Positions 17,087 to 26,497 of a stretch of 64,000 nucleotides of DNA are shown one piece after another. The stretch covers positions 1,736,001 through 1,800,000 of the forward strand of contig NC_018227.2 of assembly GCF_000304355.2 (NCBI RefSeq). Reading direction: 5' to 3'. The notes beneath the pieces were generated by a model, which saw nothing but the letters and a program-made list of their open reading frames with translations, had not been told where the DNA came from and made no database searches. This stretch comes from Methanoculleus bourgensis MS2. GTDB lineage: Archaea > Halobacteriota > Methanomicrobia > Methanomicrobiales > Methanoculleaceae. Numbering within the stretch: the first letter of the stretch is position 1; every line of letters starts with the position of its first letter. The position numbers and the translations under genes were made by a program.

Positions 17087-18256
17087 ATGGCACTGTTTCC
17101 AAAGTATTCCAAGACGCGGGAAGGACAGAACGTCATCATGGAGCAGAGGCTCCTGAAGGCGGTCAACAATCTGATCCTGAACGCAGAGACCTGCACAGGC
17201 TGCGGCATCTGTGTCGACGCCTGCCCCGAGGAAGCAATCGTGCTCGGACCTGTTGGTGCGACACGCCGTGGGGCAATCGACTATGCCGAACCTGTTGATG
17301 TCAACCCTGAGAAGTGTTCGTATTGTGGCGTCTGTGTCATCATGTGCCCCTTCAATGCGATGACGCTCAAGATCGATGGAGAGGAACGGCTCCCGATCCT
17401 TGAGAAGGAAGGATTCCCCACATACGACATGGTCACGGTAATCGACGAGGAGAAGTGTGACCGGTGCACTATCTGTGAGGAAGTCTGCCCGAGAGACGCC
17501 ATCGCCCGTGATGTCCCCGCATTTGAGGGCGGCGATGAGGCCGGCAAACCGCGCCAGTCTGCACTGGAGACCAAGACTACGTTTAATGTCGACACAGAGA
17601 AGTGCAACGTCTGCGGCATCTGCGGCGAACTCTGCCCGAGCATCACCGTCGTCCGCAACCCCGCAAACCCCGAGACCGGCAAGATCGAAGGGGATGTCCT
17701 GTGGGAGGAGAGCACCTGCGACGGATGTAAGATCTGTGTTGAGGCCTGCCCTGAGGAGGCAATCACCCTCGAGCGCGAGGTCATCAGCAAGAAACTCCCG
17801 GGCAAGGTTGATATCCAGCAGGACGACTGTTGCACCTGCACCTGGTGTGTCACATCCTGTCCCACCGAGGCAATCACCGTCGAGAAGATCTTCGAGGGAG
17901 ATATCGAGATCAACCCTGAGAAGTGTCCCGGCGGCTGTTCGACCTGCGTGGAGGTCTGCCCCTGCAACGCGCTCTACCTGCCCTCCCCTGTCCCTGCAAA
18001 GGAGATGAAGGGAGAGATTGAGCCAAACATCGCCATCAACAAGGACTTCTGCATCTTCTGTGGTGCCTGCGTCAACGCATGCCCGAGTGAAGATGCGATC
18101 ATCCTGCGGCGGACGGGTATCAGGATGCAGGATAAGGATACGGACCTCTTCAAGAGTATCAAGGAGAAACTGCTCACCACGAGGACATCGAAGGTGAAGG
18201 AGACCGCTCCCGGAGAGGTAGAGATCAAAGTTCTGGGAGAGGCGCAAGAGGCGTGA
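17087..18256 (+). CDS. fwdF: Polyferredoxin subunit of formylmethanofuran dehydrogenase (FwdF/FmdF)
   Basis: A 389-residue polyferredoxin with eight [4Fe-4S] motifs, the number known for FwdF. Examples are TCTGCGICVDACPEEAI, KCSYCGVCVIMCP, KCDRCTICEEVCP, CDGCKICVEACPEEAI and FCIFCGACVNACPSEDAI. The seventh is unusual, with an extra residue in the first spacing (CPGGCSTCVEVCPC). It would carry electrons between heterodisulfide reductase and the CO2-reducing site, and sits next to hdrCBA as in the Hdr-Fmd-Fdh complex described from Methanospirillum. It starts 15 bases after fwdG. Confidence 0.93.
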   Translation: MALFPKYSKTREGQNVIMEQRLLKAVNNLILNAETCTGCGICVDACPEEAIVLGPVGATRRGAIDYAEPVDVNPEKCSYCGVCVIMCPFNAMTLKIDGEERLPILEKEGFPTYDMVTVIDEEKCDRCTICEEVCPRDAIARDVPAFEGGDEAGKPRQSALETKTTFNVDTEKCNVCGICGELCPSITVVRNPANPETGKIEGDVLWEESTCDGCKICVEACPEEAITLEREVISKKLPGKVDIQQDDCCTCTWCVTSCPTEAITVEKIFEGDIEINPEKCPGGCSTCVEVCPCNALYLPSPVPAKEMKGEIEPNIAINKDFCIFCGACVNACPSEDAIILRRTGIRMQDKDTDLFKSIKEKLLTTRTSKVKETAPGEVEIKVLGEAQEA

Positions 18257-18266
18257 GGGATAGCCA

Positions 18267-18848
18267 ATGGCAGTAAAAAAAGATTACAAGGACCAGAAAC
18301 TCGCTGAGAAGCTTCAGGACAGGAGCTACTACGTGTCCGATAGCAACCCAGAGTTTATCAAAGAGGTAGAGAGACTGGGACGGACAGCCGCCCACATGTG
18401 CTACCAGTGCGGTACCTGCACCGGTTCATGCCCCTCGGCACCCCGGAGTTCGTATCGTATCCGGTTGTTCATGCGCAAGGCAATCCTTGGCCTCGATGAA
18501 GAAGTCCTCACCGACCCGGACCTCTGGCTCTGCACCACCTGTTACAGCTGTACCGACCGGTGCCCCCGCGATCTCGCGCCGACAGACGCGATCATGGCGA
18601 TGAGGAACCTGGCGTTCAAGCGGGACATCGTGCCGCGCAACTTCCTCAAGACCGTTCAGGCGATCTACAAGACAGGTCACGGCGTCCCGAACAACGATAC
18701 AAACCGGGCTGCACGTGAGAAACTCGGCCTGGAAGCGGATCCTGAGACGACGCACAAATACCCCGAATACCTGCCGGGTATCAGGAAGATCATGGATCAT
18801 TACGCGATGAAAGAGAACGCAGACAGAATTCTGGCAGAGGGTGAGTGA
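18267..18848 (+). CDS. hdrC: Heterodisulfide reductase subunit C
   Basis: The 193-residue HdrC binds two [4Fe-4S] clusters and links HdrA to the catalytic HdrB. Motifs are MCYQCGTCTGSCPSAPRSS and LCTTCYSCTDRCPRDLAPTD. Length and order (hdrC, hdrB, hdrA) are standard for cytosolic HdrABC of hydrogenotrophic methanogens. It starts ten bases after fwdF, and hdrB begins four bases after its stop, so all are probably one transcript. Confidence 0.95.
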   Translation: MAVKKDYKDQKLAEKLQDRSYYVSDSNPEFIKEVERLGRTAAHMCYQCGTCTGSCPSAPRSSYRIRLFMRKAILGLDEEVLTDPDLWLCTTCYSCTDRCPRDLAPTDAIMAMRNLAFKRDIVPRNFLKTVQAIYKTGHGVPNNDTNRAAREKLGLEADPETTHKYPEYLPGIRKIMDHYAMKENADRILAEGE

Positions 18849-18852
18849 AACT

Positions 18853-19752
18853 ATGAGCAACAGACATCAGTACGCATTCTTCCTTGGATGCATCGCCCCG
18901 AACCGGTACCCCGGCATTGAGGCGGCGGCCATCAGGACCAGCGCGAACGTCGGCATCGATCTTCTGCCCCTAAAGGGTGCAAGCTGTTGCCCGGCACCGG
19001 GCGCATTCGGTGCGATCGACTTAAACGTCTGGTACGCAATGGCGGCACGCAACATCGTGCTTGCCGAGCAGATGGGTGTGGATATTACTCTCATCTGCAA
19101 CGGGTGCTACAAGTCGATCTACGAGGTCAATGAAAAACTGAAGCACAACGACGAACTCCGCGACGGGGTCAACGAGGTGCTTGCAGAGATCGATATGGAG
19201 TTCAAGGGATCCATCGACGTCTGGCACCTCGCCGAGCTCTACTACGACCCGAAGATCGTAGGTCTCAAGAAACTCGCCGACAGCGTCACACGCCCCCTGA
19301 CCGGCGCGAAGATCGCCGTCCACTACGGTTGTCACCTCCTGAAGCCCGCAAAAGAGCGGCATTTCGGGGACACCGAGAACCCGATGTGGATCGAAGAACT
19401 CGTTGCCGCACTTGGAGCCGAGCCGGTCCAGTACCGCAACAAGATGCAGTGCTGCGGTGCCGGTGGCGGTGTCCGTGGATACGACCTGGCATTCGCGCTC
19501 GATATAACGAACGAGAAGCTGATCAATCTGCAGGAAGTCGGTGCTGATGCACTGACCGAGGTCTGCCCGTTCTGCCAGCTCCAGTATGACAGGGGACAGA
19601 TCGAGATTGAGGAGAAGTTCGGCATCACCTGGGGACTTCCGGTACTGCACTACAACGAACTCCTGGGACTGGCGCAGGGCATGAGCCCGGACGAGCTTGC
19701 ACTCGACCTCCATGCCGTCAGTGTCGAGCCGTTCCTGAAGAAGATCCTGTGA
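18853..19752 (+). CDS. hdrB: Heterodisulfide reductase subunit B (catalytic)
   Basis: HdrB reduces the CoM-S-S-CoB heterodisulfide at two noncubane [4Fe-4S] clusters bound by CCG domains. The first domain shows FFLGCIAPNRYPG, GASCCPAPGAFG and ICNGCYKS. The second shows YGCHLLKP, MQCCGAGGGVRGYD and EVCPFCQLQYD. The product is 299 residues. The ATG at 18853 follows a GGTGA and fits the family N-terminus; a GTG at 18841 would add four residues. It lies between hdrC and hdrA. Confidence 0.95.
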   Translation: MSNRHQYAFFLGCIAPNRYPGIEAAAIRTSANVGIDLLPLKGASCCPAPGAFGAIDLNVWYAMAARNIVLAEQMGVDITLICNGCYKSIYEVNEKLKHNDELRDGVNEVLAEIDMEFKGSIDVWHLAELYYDPKIVGLKKLADSVTRPLTGAKIAVHYGCHLLKPAKERHFGDTENPMWIEELVAALGAEPVQYRNKMQCCGAGGGVRGYDLAFALDITNEKLINLQEVGADALTEVCPFCQLQYDRGQIEIEEKFGITWGLPVLHYNELLGLAQGMSPDELALDLHAVSVEPFLKKIL

Positions 19753-19764
19753 GGTGCAAGATAT

Positions 19765-21789
19765 ATGGCAGAAGTCAAGAAATATGAAGAGCCAAGAATT
19801 GGCGTTTTTGTGTGCCACTGTGGTACCAATATCGCGGGCTCAATTGACGTCAAGGCGGTAATGGAGTACGCGAGAACGCTCCCGAATGTCATCGTCGCCG
19901 ACGACTACCAGTACATGTGCTCGACTCCCGGTCAGAACAAGATCGCGGAGGCCATCGATGAGCAGAAACTGACCGGAATCGTCGTGGCGGCCTGTTCGCC
20001 CCGTCTGCACGAGCCCACGTTCCGTAACGCAACCAAGATGGGTGGCTTAAACCCCTTCAGGTTCGAGATGGCAAACATCCGTGAGCAGAACTCGTGGGTG
20101 CACATGCACCAGCCCGAAGAGGCCACCGAAAAGGCAAAGGATGCAGTCAGGATCGCCGTAGCAAAGGCGGCCCTCCTCGAAGACCTCATACCGAAGAGCG
20201 TCCCCGTCGAGAAGGCGGCGATGGTCGTCGGCGGCGGTGTCGGCGGCATGCAGGCTGCGCTTGACCTTGCGAACGCAGGGATCAAGACCTACCTTGTCGA
20301 GAAGACACCTACCATCGGCGGCAGGATGTCTCAGCTCGACAAGACGTTCCCGACGCTGGACTGTTCGCAGTGTATTCTGACACCAAAGATGGTGGACGTC
20401 TACCGGAACGAGAACATCGAGCTCCTCACCTACACCGAGGTCGAGGCAGTAGAGGGATACATCGGCAACTTCGACGTGACCCTCCGGAAGAAGGCACGGG
20501 GTGTCCTCACCCCTGATGAGGCCACAGCCCGTGGCATCATCGGCGGCGGCTGTACCGGGTGCGGAGACTGCGAGAGTGTCTGTCCGGTCATTAAGCCCAA
20601 CCCCTTCGAGCTTGGCATGGCCCCCCGGAAGGCTATCTACATCTACCACCCGCAGGTCTCTCCGCTGATCTACACCGTCGACTTCGACGCCTGCGTCAAG
20701 TGCGGGCTCTGTGTCGAGGCGTGCGGTGAGGAGAGAAAGGCTATCGACCTCGATGCGAAGGACGAACTCATGACCGTCAAGGTCGGCACAGTCATCCTCG
20801 CTACGGGATACGACATCTTCCCCATCGAGAAGAAGTTCGAGTGGGGTTACAAGAACTACGACAACGTCATCACGAGCCTTGAGTTCGAGCGCCTGATCTG
20901 CGCATCGGGCCCGACCGGCGGTCACCTTATCCGTCCAAGCGACGGCGTAACCCCGAAGAAGGTCGCGTTCGTCCTCTGTGCAGGCTCCCGTGACAACACC
21001 GGAGTCGGCAAGCCCTACTGCTCGCGGTTCTGCTGCATGTACTCGCTCAAGCACGCCCACCAGATCATCGAGAAGATCCCCGGCGCGGTGCCCTATATCT
21101 TCTACATGGACATTCGGTCCTTTGGCAAGATGTATGAGGAGTTCTACTACCGTATCCAGAACGAAGGTGCGAAGTTCATCCGTGGTCGCGTCGCAAACAT
21201 CCTGGAAGACCCGGCGACCAAGAACCTCCACGTCTACGCAGAGGATACACTGCTTGGGCGGCCTATCGACATGGAAGTCGACATGGTCGTGCTCGCGGCC
21301 GCAATCGAACCCTCCGCCGAGACTGAGAAGACCCGGAGGCTCTTCGGTGTCTCCTGCTCGCAGGACGGCTGGCTCCTTGAGGCCCACCCGAAGCTGAACC
21401 CCTGCGGTACAACCACCGCTGGTGTCTACCTCGCCGGTGTCTGTCAGGGACCGAAGGATATTCCTGACACGGTCGCCCAGGCAGAGGGTGCAGCATCTGC
21501 AGCGTCCATCCCGATCCACCGGGGTGAGGTGGAGCTCGAGCCCTACTTCGCCGTCTGTCTCGAGGACAAGTGCGCCGGGTGTGGGCTGTGCATCAACCAG
21601 TGCCCCTACCAGGCTCTCTCGCTCGTCGAGAAGGAGGGTCGCACGGTCATGCAGGTCACTGAGGCCAAGTGCAAGGGTTGCGGCACCTGCGGCGGGTTCT
21701 GTCCTGGCGGTGCTATCTGGATGCAGCACTTTGCAACCCCGCAGATCATAGCACAGATTGACGCATTCCTGCTCGGAGGTGAACAGTAA
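19765..21789 (+). CDS. hdrA: Heterodisulfide reductase subunit A (flavin-bifurcating)
   Basis: HdrA carries the FAD that bifurcates electrons between the heterodisulfide and ferredoxin or FwdF. The 674-residue protein is of usual length. An N-terminal domain with FVCHCGTNIAG comes first. The FAD-binding motif GGGVGGMQAALDLANAG is near residue 155, followed by TLDCSQCILTPKM. Ferredoxin-type motifs are CTGCGDCESVCP, CVKCGLCVEACG, CAGCGLCINQCPYQAL and CKGCGTCGGFCPGGAI. A cysteine, not selenocysteine, is used throughout. mvhD follows immediately. Confidence 0.95.
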   Translation: MAEVKKYEEPRIGVFVCHCGTNIAGSIDVKAVMEYARTLPNVIVADDYQYMCSTPGQNKIAEAIDEQKLTGIVVAACSPRLHEPTFRNATKMGGLNPFRFEMANIREQNSWVHMHQPEEATEKAKDAVRIAVAKAALLEDLIPKSVPVEKAAMVVGGGVGGMQAALDLANAGIKTYLVEKTPTIGGRMSQLDKTFPTLDCSQCILTPKMVDVYRNENIELLTYTEVEAVEGYIGNFDVTLRKKARGVLTPDEATARGIIGGGCTGCGDCESVCPVIKPNPFELGMAPRKAIYIYHPQVSPLIYTVDFDACVKCGLCVEACGEERKAIDLDAKDELMTVKVGTVILATGYDIFPIEKKFEWGYKNYDNVITSLEFERLICASGPTGGHLIRPSDGVTPKKVAFVLCAGSRDNTGVGKPYCSRFCCMYSLKHAHQIIEKIPGAVPYIFYMDIRSFGKMYEEFYYRIQNEGAKFIRGRVANILEDPATKNLHVYAEDTLLGRPIDMEVDMVVLAAAIEPSAETEKTRRLFGVSCSQDGWLLEAHPKLNPCGTTTAGVYLAGVCQGPKDIPDTVAQAEGAASAASIPIHRGEVELEPYFAVCLEDKCAGCGLCINQCPYQALSLVEKEGRTVMQVTEAKCKGCGTCGGFCPGGAIWMQHFATPQIIAQIDAFLLGGEQ

Positions 21790-22215
21790 ATGGCAGACGA
21801 GAACTGGAAACCCAAGATCATTGCCATCATCTGCAACTGGTGTTCCTATGCCGGTGCAGATCTCGCCGGCGGCGCCCGTATCCAGTACCCGCCAGATATC
21901 CGTGCCGTCCGTGTGATGTGCACGGGCCGGATCGACCCGCTCTTCATCCTGAAGGCATTCCAGGATGGGGCGGACGGTGTGCTGGTCTCCGGGTGTCACT
22001 TCGGCGACTGCCACTACCTTGAGGGCAATTATAAGGCAGCCAAGAGGATGTTCCTCTTGAAGAGCGTCCTCAAGAATATCGGTCTTGACGACAAGCGTCT
22101 CAGGATGACCTTCGTCTCTGCATCTGAGGGTGCAAAATGGGGCATGGTCATGGAAGACGTCGTCAAGACCGTCAACGAGCTTGGCCCAAGCCCGCTCAAA
22201 GAGTTTGCCAGATAA
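21790..22215 (+). CDS. mvhD: MvhD, [2Fe-2S] electron-transfer subunit
   Basis: A 141-residue protein that passes electrons from a hydrogenase or formate dehydrogenase to HdrA. Conserved segments are IICNWCSYAGADLAGG, VRVMCTGRIDPLFILKAF and DGVLVSGCHFGDCHYLEGN. It starts directly after the hdrA stop. No mvhA, mvhG or fdhAB lies in this window, so its electron donor must be encoded elsewhere. Members of this order are known to pair Hdr-MvhD with formate dehydrogenase. Confidence 0.93.
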   Translation: MADENWKPKIIAIICNWCSYAGADLAGGARIQYPPDIRAVRVMCTGRIDPLFILKAFQDGADGVLVSGCHFGDCHYLEGNYKAAKRMFLLKSVLKNIGLDDKRLRMTFVSASEGAKWGMVMEDVVKTVNELGPSPLKEFAR

Positions 22216-22250
22216 ATAATAATACAATAATAGACAGGGGATGAATAATA

Positions 22251-22652
22251 ATGGCAATCAGAGTGAATTTGATCACGGGTCGCTCGATCCAGCAGGGGGT
22301 GTCGATGGAGGCGGGGAAGGAAAAACCCGCCTACACCGCCGCCTGTGGGATCATTGAGCTGGACCCTGCGGATTTTAAGAAGCTTGGAGCTTTCCGCAAC
22401 ACGAACGTACGCGTCACGAGCAAGTACGGCAGTGTCGTCGTCAAGGCGGTCGAGGCAACCCAGGGTCCCCACCCCGGTGTAGCTTATATACCGATGGGAC
22501 CATGGGCAAACATGGTAGTCAACCCGAACACCTACTCAACCGGGATGCCCACGTTCAAGGGCACGCCCGTTGAGGTGGAGATAGCCAAGAACGAACCCGT
22601 TCTCGGCTCGCTCGAATTGGTGCGCAAGGGATGCAGGGGTGAACTGGCATGA
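22251..22652 (+). CDS. fwdD: Formylmethanofuran dehydrogenase subunit D
   Basis: FwdD is the small molybdopterin-dinucleotide-binding-domain subunit that completes the FwdB active site. The 133-residue protein has TGRSIQQGVSMEAGKEKP at the start, TNVRVTSKYGSVVVKAVE, and the family hallmark GVAYIPMGPWANMVVNPNTY. The start lies 35 bases after mvhD, and its stop overlaps the fwdB start in an ATGA. Whether the enzyme uses tungsten or molybdenum cannot be read from this subunit. Confidence 0.93.
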   Translation: MAIRVNLITGRSIQQGVSMEAGKEKPAYTAACGIIELDPADFKKLGAFRNTNVRVTSKYGSVVVKAVEATQGPHPGVAYIPMGPWANMVVNPNTYSTGMPTFKGTPVEVEIAKNEPVLGSLELVRKGCRGELA

Positions 22653-23962
22653 CAAAGACTGTAACTGACGTAATCTGCCCGTTCTGCGGAACGCTCTGCG
22701 ACGACCTTGAGGTCGTCGTCAGTGATGACGGAAAGGAACTCCTTGAGGTTTACAACGCGTGCGCCATCGGCGCCGAGAAGTTCCTCCACTCCCAGGCAAA
22801 GGACCGCCTCACCCGGCCCCGGATGCGACAGGAGGACGGTTCCTGGAAGGAGATCTCCTACGAGGAGGCAATTGAGTACACCGCCCAGATGCTCGCCGAC
22901 GCAACGAAACCCCTGATGTACGGCTGGAGTTCCACAAACTGTGAGGCCCAGTCAGTCGGGTCCGAGATCGGCGAGTATGTCGGTGCGGTCATGGATAACA
23001 CAGCGACCGTCTGTCACGGGACATCCCTTATCGCGGTCCAGGATATCGGTATCCCGAGCTGCACGCTCGGCGAGGTCAAGAACCGTGCCGACCGCATTGT
23101 CTTCTGGGGCTGCAACCCGGCTCATGCCCATCCTCGGCACATGTCGCGTTACTCAATCTTCCCCAGGGGATTCTTCACCGGCAAGGGTCATACGGGCCGC
23201 AAGATGGTTGTCGTTGATCCAAGGGTCACCGATACCGCCCGTATTGCGGATGTCCACCTGCAGATTGAGCAGGGACGCGACTATGAGCTCCTCGACGCAC
23301 TCCGTGTGGCGTTCAAGGGGGAGCAGCTCCCTGACGTCGTCGCCGGAATCGCGAAGGAGAAGATCTACGAGGTCGCGGAGACTCTCAAGAGCGGCCGTTT
23401 CACGATCATCTTCTTCGGCATGGGTGTGACTCAGTCGCTTGGGAAGAATCACAATATCGATGCAGCCATCGCGGTCACCCGTGACTTAAACGAGTACACG
23501 AAAGCCGCCATTATGCCGATGCGCGGGCACTATAACGTCACCGGCTCCGGTCAGGTATGGGGCTGGCAGTTCGGGTTCCCATTCGCGGTGGATCTCTCCC
23601 GCGGATTTGCCCGCTATAACCCCGGCGAGACGACCTCGAACGATCTGCTCCGCAGGGGCGAAGTGGATGCCATCTTCGTTCTCGGAAGCGATCCCGGTGC
23701 GCACTTTCCCTTCAGTTCGGTGAAGAAGATCTACGACCTCCCCTCGGTCGCAGTCGAACCGCACGAAACCCCAACCACTGAGGTCTGCAAGGTCCATGTC
23801 CCGGTTGCCTTCGTGGGCGTCGAGGTGGGCGGGTGTGCATACCGGATGGACAACGTGCCGATCGAGACAAGAAAGGTCGTTGAGCCCCCGGAGGGTATGA
23901 TGACCGATGAGGAGTTCCTCAGGCATGTCCTTGCGCGTGTCAAGGAGATCAAGGGGGTGTAA
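22649..23962 (+). CDS. fwdB: Formylmethanofuran dehydrogenase subunit B (Mo/W catalytic)
   Basis: FwdB reduces CO2 to formate, which then passes to FwdA. The 437-residue protein has an N-terminal [4Fe-4S] motif (CPFCGTLCDDLEV with CAIGAEKF) and the metal-ligating residue in ATVCHGTSL. That residue is Cys122, so this is the cysteine, not the selenocysteine, form. Further molybdopterin-oxidoreductase segments are FWGCNPAHAHPRH and VLGSDPGAHFP. Order fwdD-B-A-C is standard. Confidence 0.94.
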   Translation: MTKTVTDVICPFCGTLCDDLEVVVSDDGKELLEVYNACAIGAEKFLHSQAKDRLTRPRMRQEDGSWKEISYEEAIEYTAQMLADATKPLMYGWSSTNCEAQSVGSEIGEYVGAVMDNTATVCHGTSLIAVQDIGIPSCTLGEVKNRADRIVFWGCNPAHAHPRHMSRYSIFPRGFFTGKGHTGRKMVVVDPRVTDTARIADVHLQIEQGRDYELLDALRVAFKGEQLPDVVAGIAKEKIYEVAETLKSGRFTIIFFGMGVTQSLGKNHNIDAAIAVTRDLNEYTKAAIMPMRGHYNVTGSGQVWGWQFGFPFAVDLSRGFARYNPGETTSNDLLRRGEVDAIFVLGSDPGAHFPFSSVKKIYDLPSVAVEPHETPTTEVCKVHVPVAFVGVEVGGCAYRMDNVPIETRKVVEPPEGMMTDEEFLRHVLARVKEIKGV

Positions 23963-23965
23963 GGG

Positions 23966-25675
23966 ATGACAGAATATCTTATCAAGAACGGTTTCGTCTT
24001 TGACCCGGTGCTCGGGATCAGAGGGGATGTGGCCGATATCGCTATCAAGGACGGCAAGATCGTCGAGACAGACGCGGTCAAGAACCCGAAGATCATCGAT
24101 GCTGCAGGGAAGACCGTCATGGCAGGCGGTGTCGATGTCCACGCCCACGTCGCGGGTCCGAAGGTGAACATCGGCCGCAACTTCCGGCCGGAAGACAAAT
24201 TATTCAACACCCGGCCCGGCCGCGGCATCGAGCGGATGCAGGGCGGGTTCTCGGTGCCGACCACCATCAGGACTGGTTACAACTACGCCCGCATGGGCTA
24301 CACCACGGTGATGGAAGCGGCCATGCCGCCGCTCTATGCCCGGCACACCCACGAAGAGATGCGGGATACCCCGATCATCGACCAGGGTGCGTTCCCGGTC
24401 TTCGGCAACAACTGGTTTGTGCTGGAGTACCTGAAGAACAACGAGATCGAGAACGCCGCTGCCTACATCGCCTGGCTGCTCCGGGCCACAAAGGGCTACG
24501 CGGTCAAGGTCGTCAACCCCGGCGGCACCGAAGCCTGGGCATGGGGTCTGAACTGTGAGAACATTCACGACCCGGTTCCCTACTTCGACATCACCCCGGC
24601 GCAGATCGTGAAGGGCCTCATTGAGGCGAACGAGTACCTGGGCCTCCCGCACTCGATGCACATTCACGCAAACAACCTCGGGAACCCCGGCAACTACACG
24701 ACAACGCTTGATACGTTCCAGCTCTCCGCGGGCATCAAGCCGAAGAGCAGGTTCGGTCGCGACCAGGTGATGCACCACACGCACGTCCAGTTCCACTCCT
24801 ACGGGGGTGACTCCTGGGCGAACGTCGAGTCCAAGGCCGATAAGATCATGGACTACGTGAACTCGCACGACAACATCACCATCGACCTTGGTCAGGTGAC
24901 GCTCGATGAGACCACGACCATGACCGCCGACGGGCCGTTCGAGCACCACCTCACGGCACTGAACCACCTGAAGTGGGCAAACGCCGACGTGGAACTCGAG
25001 ACCGGGTCGGGCGTCGTGCCCTACATCTACAGCCCGAACATCAAGGTCTGCGCCATCCAGTGGTGTATCGGTCTTGAGCTCGCGCTGCTCGCGAAGGACC
25101 CGATGCGGGTCTTCATGACCACCGATCACCCGAACGCCGGACCGTTCATCCGCTACCCGCGTATCATGAAGTGGCTGATGAGCCAGGAGGCACGGGAGCA
25201 GCAGATCGATGCCTTCAAGCATAAGGACAAAGTCGTCGCTGCCACCCACCTTGCCGGCATCGACCGCGAGCTTGATCTCTACGAGATCGCGCAGATGACT
25301 CGCGCCGGTCCTGCAAAGGCGCTCGGCCTCGGCGAGATGTGCGGCGGGCTCGCGCCTGGCCTCGCAGCGGATGTTGCGGTCTTTGACTTCAACCCGAACG
25401 AGCCCTACGTGCCGGACGATATCGAGAAGGCATTTTCAAACGCAGAGCACCTCTTCAAGACCGGTGTCCATATCATCAACGACCATGATATCGTGAGCAA
25501 CGGCAACAAGCGGACGCTCTGGGTGAATGCCAGGGTAAATGAGAACCCGCAGGTGATGCGTGACGTCAAGGAGAAGTTCCTCCGATACTACACCGTCACC
25601 CTGAACAACTACGAGGTTAGCGGCCACCACTACGTGCCCAACCCGTACGTGATTGAGGTTGATGCCACACAGTGA
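23966..25675 (+). CDS. fwdA: Formylmethanofuran dehydrogenase subunit A (amidohydrolase)
   Basis: FwdA condenses formate with methanofuran at a binuclear zinc centre of the amidohydrolase type. The 569-residue product shows the metal-binding AGGVDVHAHVAGPK (His59 and His61), the likely carboxylated lysine in GYAVKVVNPGG, the histidine-rich SMHIHANNLGNPG and MHHTHVQFHSYGG, and the Asp in MTTDHPNAGPF. It starts three bases after fwdB, and fwdC follows after 13 bases. Confidence 0.95.
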   Translation: MTEYLIKNGFVFDPVLGIRGDVADIAIKDGKIVETDAVKNPKIIDAAGKTVMAGGVDVHAHVAGPKVNIGRNFRPEDKLFNTRPGRGIERMQGGFSVPTTIRTGYNYARMGYTTVMEAAMPPLYARHTHEEMRDTPIIDQGAFPVFGNNWFVLEYLKNNEIENAAAYIAWLLRATKGYAVKVVNPGGTEAWAWGLNCENIHDPVPYFDITPAQIVKGLIEANEYLGLPHSMHIHANNLGNPGNYTTTLDTFQLSAGIKPKSRFGRDQVMHHTHVQFHSYGGDSWANVESKADKIMDYVNSHDNITIDLGQVTLDETTTMTADGPFEHHLTALNHLKWANADVELETGSGVVPYIYSPNIKVCAIQWCIGLELALLAKDPMRVFMTTDHPNAGPFIRYPRIMKWLMSQEAREQQIDAFKHKDKVVAATHLAGIDRELDLYEIAQMTRAGPAKALGLGEMCGGLAPGLAADVAVFDFNPNEPYVPDDIEKAFSNAEHLFKTGVHIINDHDIVSNGNKRTLWVNARVNENPQVMRDVKEKFLRYYTVTLNNYEVSGHHYVPNPYVIEVDATQ

Positions 25676-25688
25676 GGTGTAGAGAAGG

Positions 25689-26495
25689 ATGGAAACTATT
25701 ACGCTCACCATAACGAACCAGCCCGGGCTGTTCCTCGAGGCTGACTGCATCAGCCCCGATGCGTTCGCAGGGAAGAAGAGAGAAGAGATCGTTGACCTCC
25801 CTGTCTATATTGGAAGGGAGGAGCACCGGCTTGGAGACTTCTTTGAGGTCTCCGGCCAGGCCGGAGCAACCGCGGCAGAGACGAAGGTCGTCGTCAACGG
25901 CGACCTCTCCCGGGTCAAGTACATCGGCATGAAGATGACCGCAGGCGAGGTCGTCGTCAACGGCAACGCCGACATGTACGTCGGTGCCTGGATGCAGGGC
26001 GGCAGGATCACCGTGAACGGGAACGTTGACGCCTTTGCCGGGACCGGCATGAAGGGTGGCGAGATCGTCATCAACGGCAATGCTGGTAATTATCTCGGCT
26101 CCGCATACCGTGGGGACTGGCGGGGCATGGCCGGCGGGAAGATTGTTGTGAAGGGTGACGCCGGAAGCGATCTCGGCACCTTCATGAACGGCGGCGAGAT
26201 CGTCGTCGGCGGCAACGTCGACGTTCACGTGGGCACCCACGCTGAAGGCGGGAAGATCATCATCAAGGGTGATGCGAAGAGTCGTCTTGGCGGCCAGATG
26301 GTGGAGGGTGAGATCTATGTCTTTGGTAACATCGACGTCATGATGCCCGGGTTTGCATACCGGGAGGATGTTGATCTCGAGGTGGATGGTACCAAAGGAC
26401 GGTTTGCCCTCTACGAGGGTGACCTTGGGGAACGCCACAGAAAGCGGAAAGGCCAGATGATCTACGGGAAGTTGTACCAGCTGGTCAGACCCTGA
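25689..26495 (+). CDS. fwdC: Formylmethanofuran dehydrogenase subunit C
   Basis: A 268-residue beta-helix subunit related to the C-terminal domain of glutamate synthase, with a structural role in the Fwd complex. The helix is seen as repeated GG-I-V-NGN units: AGEVVVNGNADMYVG, GGRITVNGNVDAF, GGEIVINGNAGNYLG, GGKIVVKGDAGSDLG and GGEIVVGGNVDVHVG. It is the last gene of the cluster and is followed by a T8 terminator. Confidence 0.93.
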   Translation: METITLTITNQPGLFLEADCISPDAFAGKKREEIVDLPVYIGREEHRLGDFFEVSGQAGATAAETKVVVNGDLSRVKYIGMKMTAGEVVVNGNADMYVGAWMQGGRITVNGNVDAFAGTGMKGGEIVINGNAGNYLGSAYRGDWRGMAGGKIVVKGDAGSDLGTFMNGGEIVVGGNVDVHVGTHAEGGKIIIKGDAKSRLGGQMVEGEIYVFGNIDVMMPGFAYREDVDLEVDGTKGRFALYEGDLGERHRKRKGQMIYGKLYQLVRP

Positions 26496-26497
26496 TC

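Noticed and set aside
16769-18247. 492-codon open frame antisense to fwdG and fwdF
   Set aside because: It mirrors a polyferredoxin; the repetitive cysteine codons and high GC leave the opposite strand open. The product resembles nothing and lacks a promoter.
20047-22257. 736-codon open frame antisense to hdrA and mvhD
   Set aside because: Shadow frame of two certain genes, with a composition (Asp, Val, Leu, Arg) typical of reverse reading of GC-rich coding sequence.
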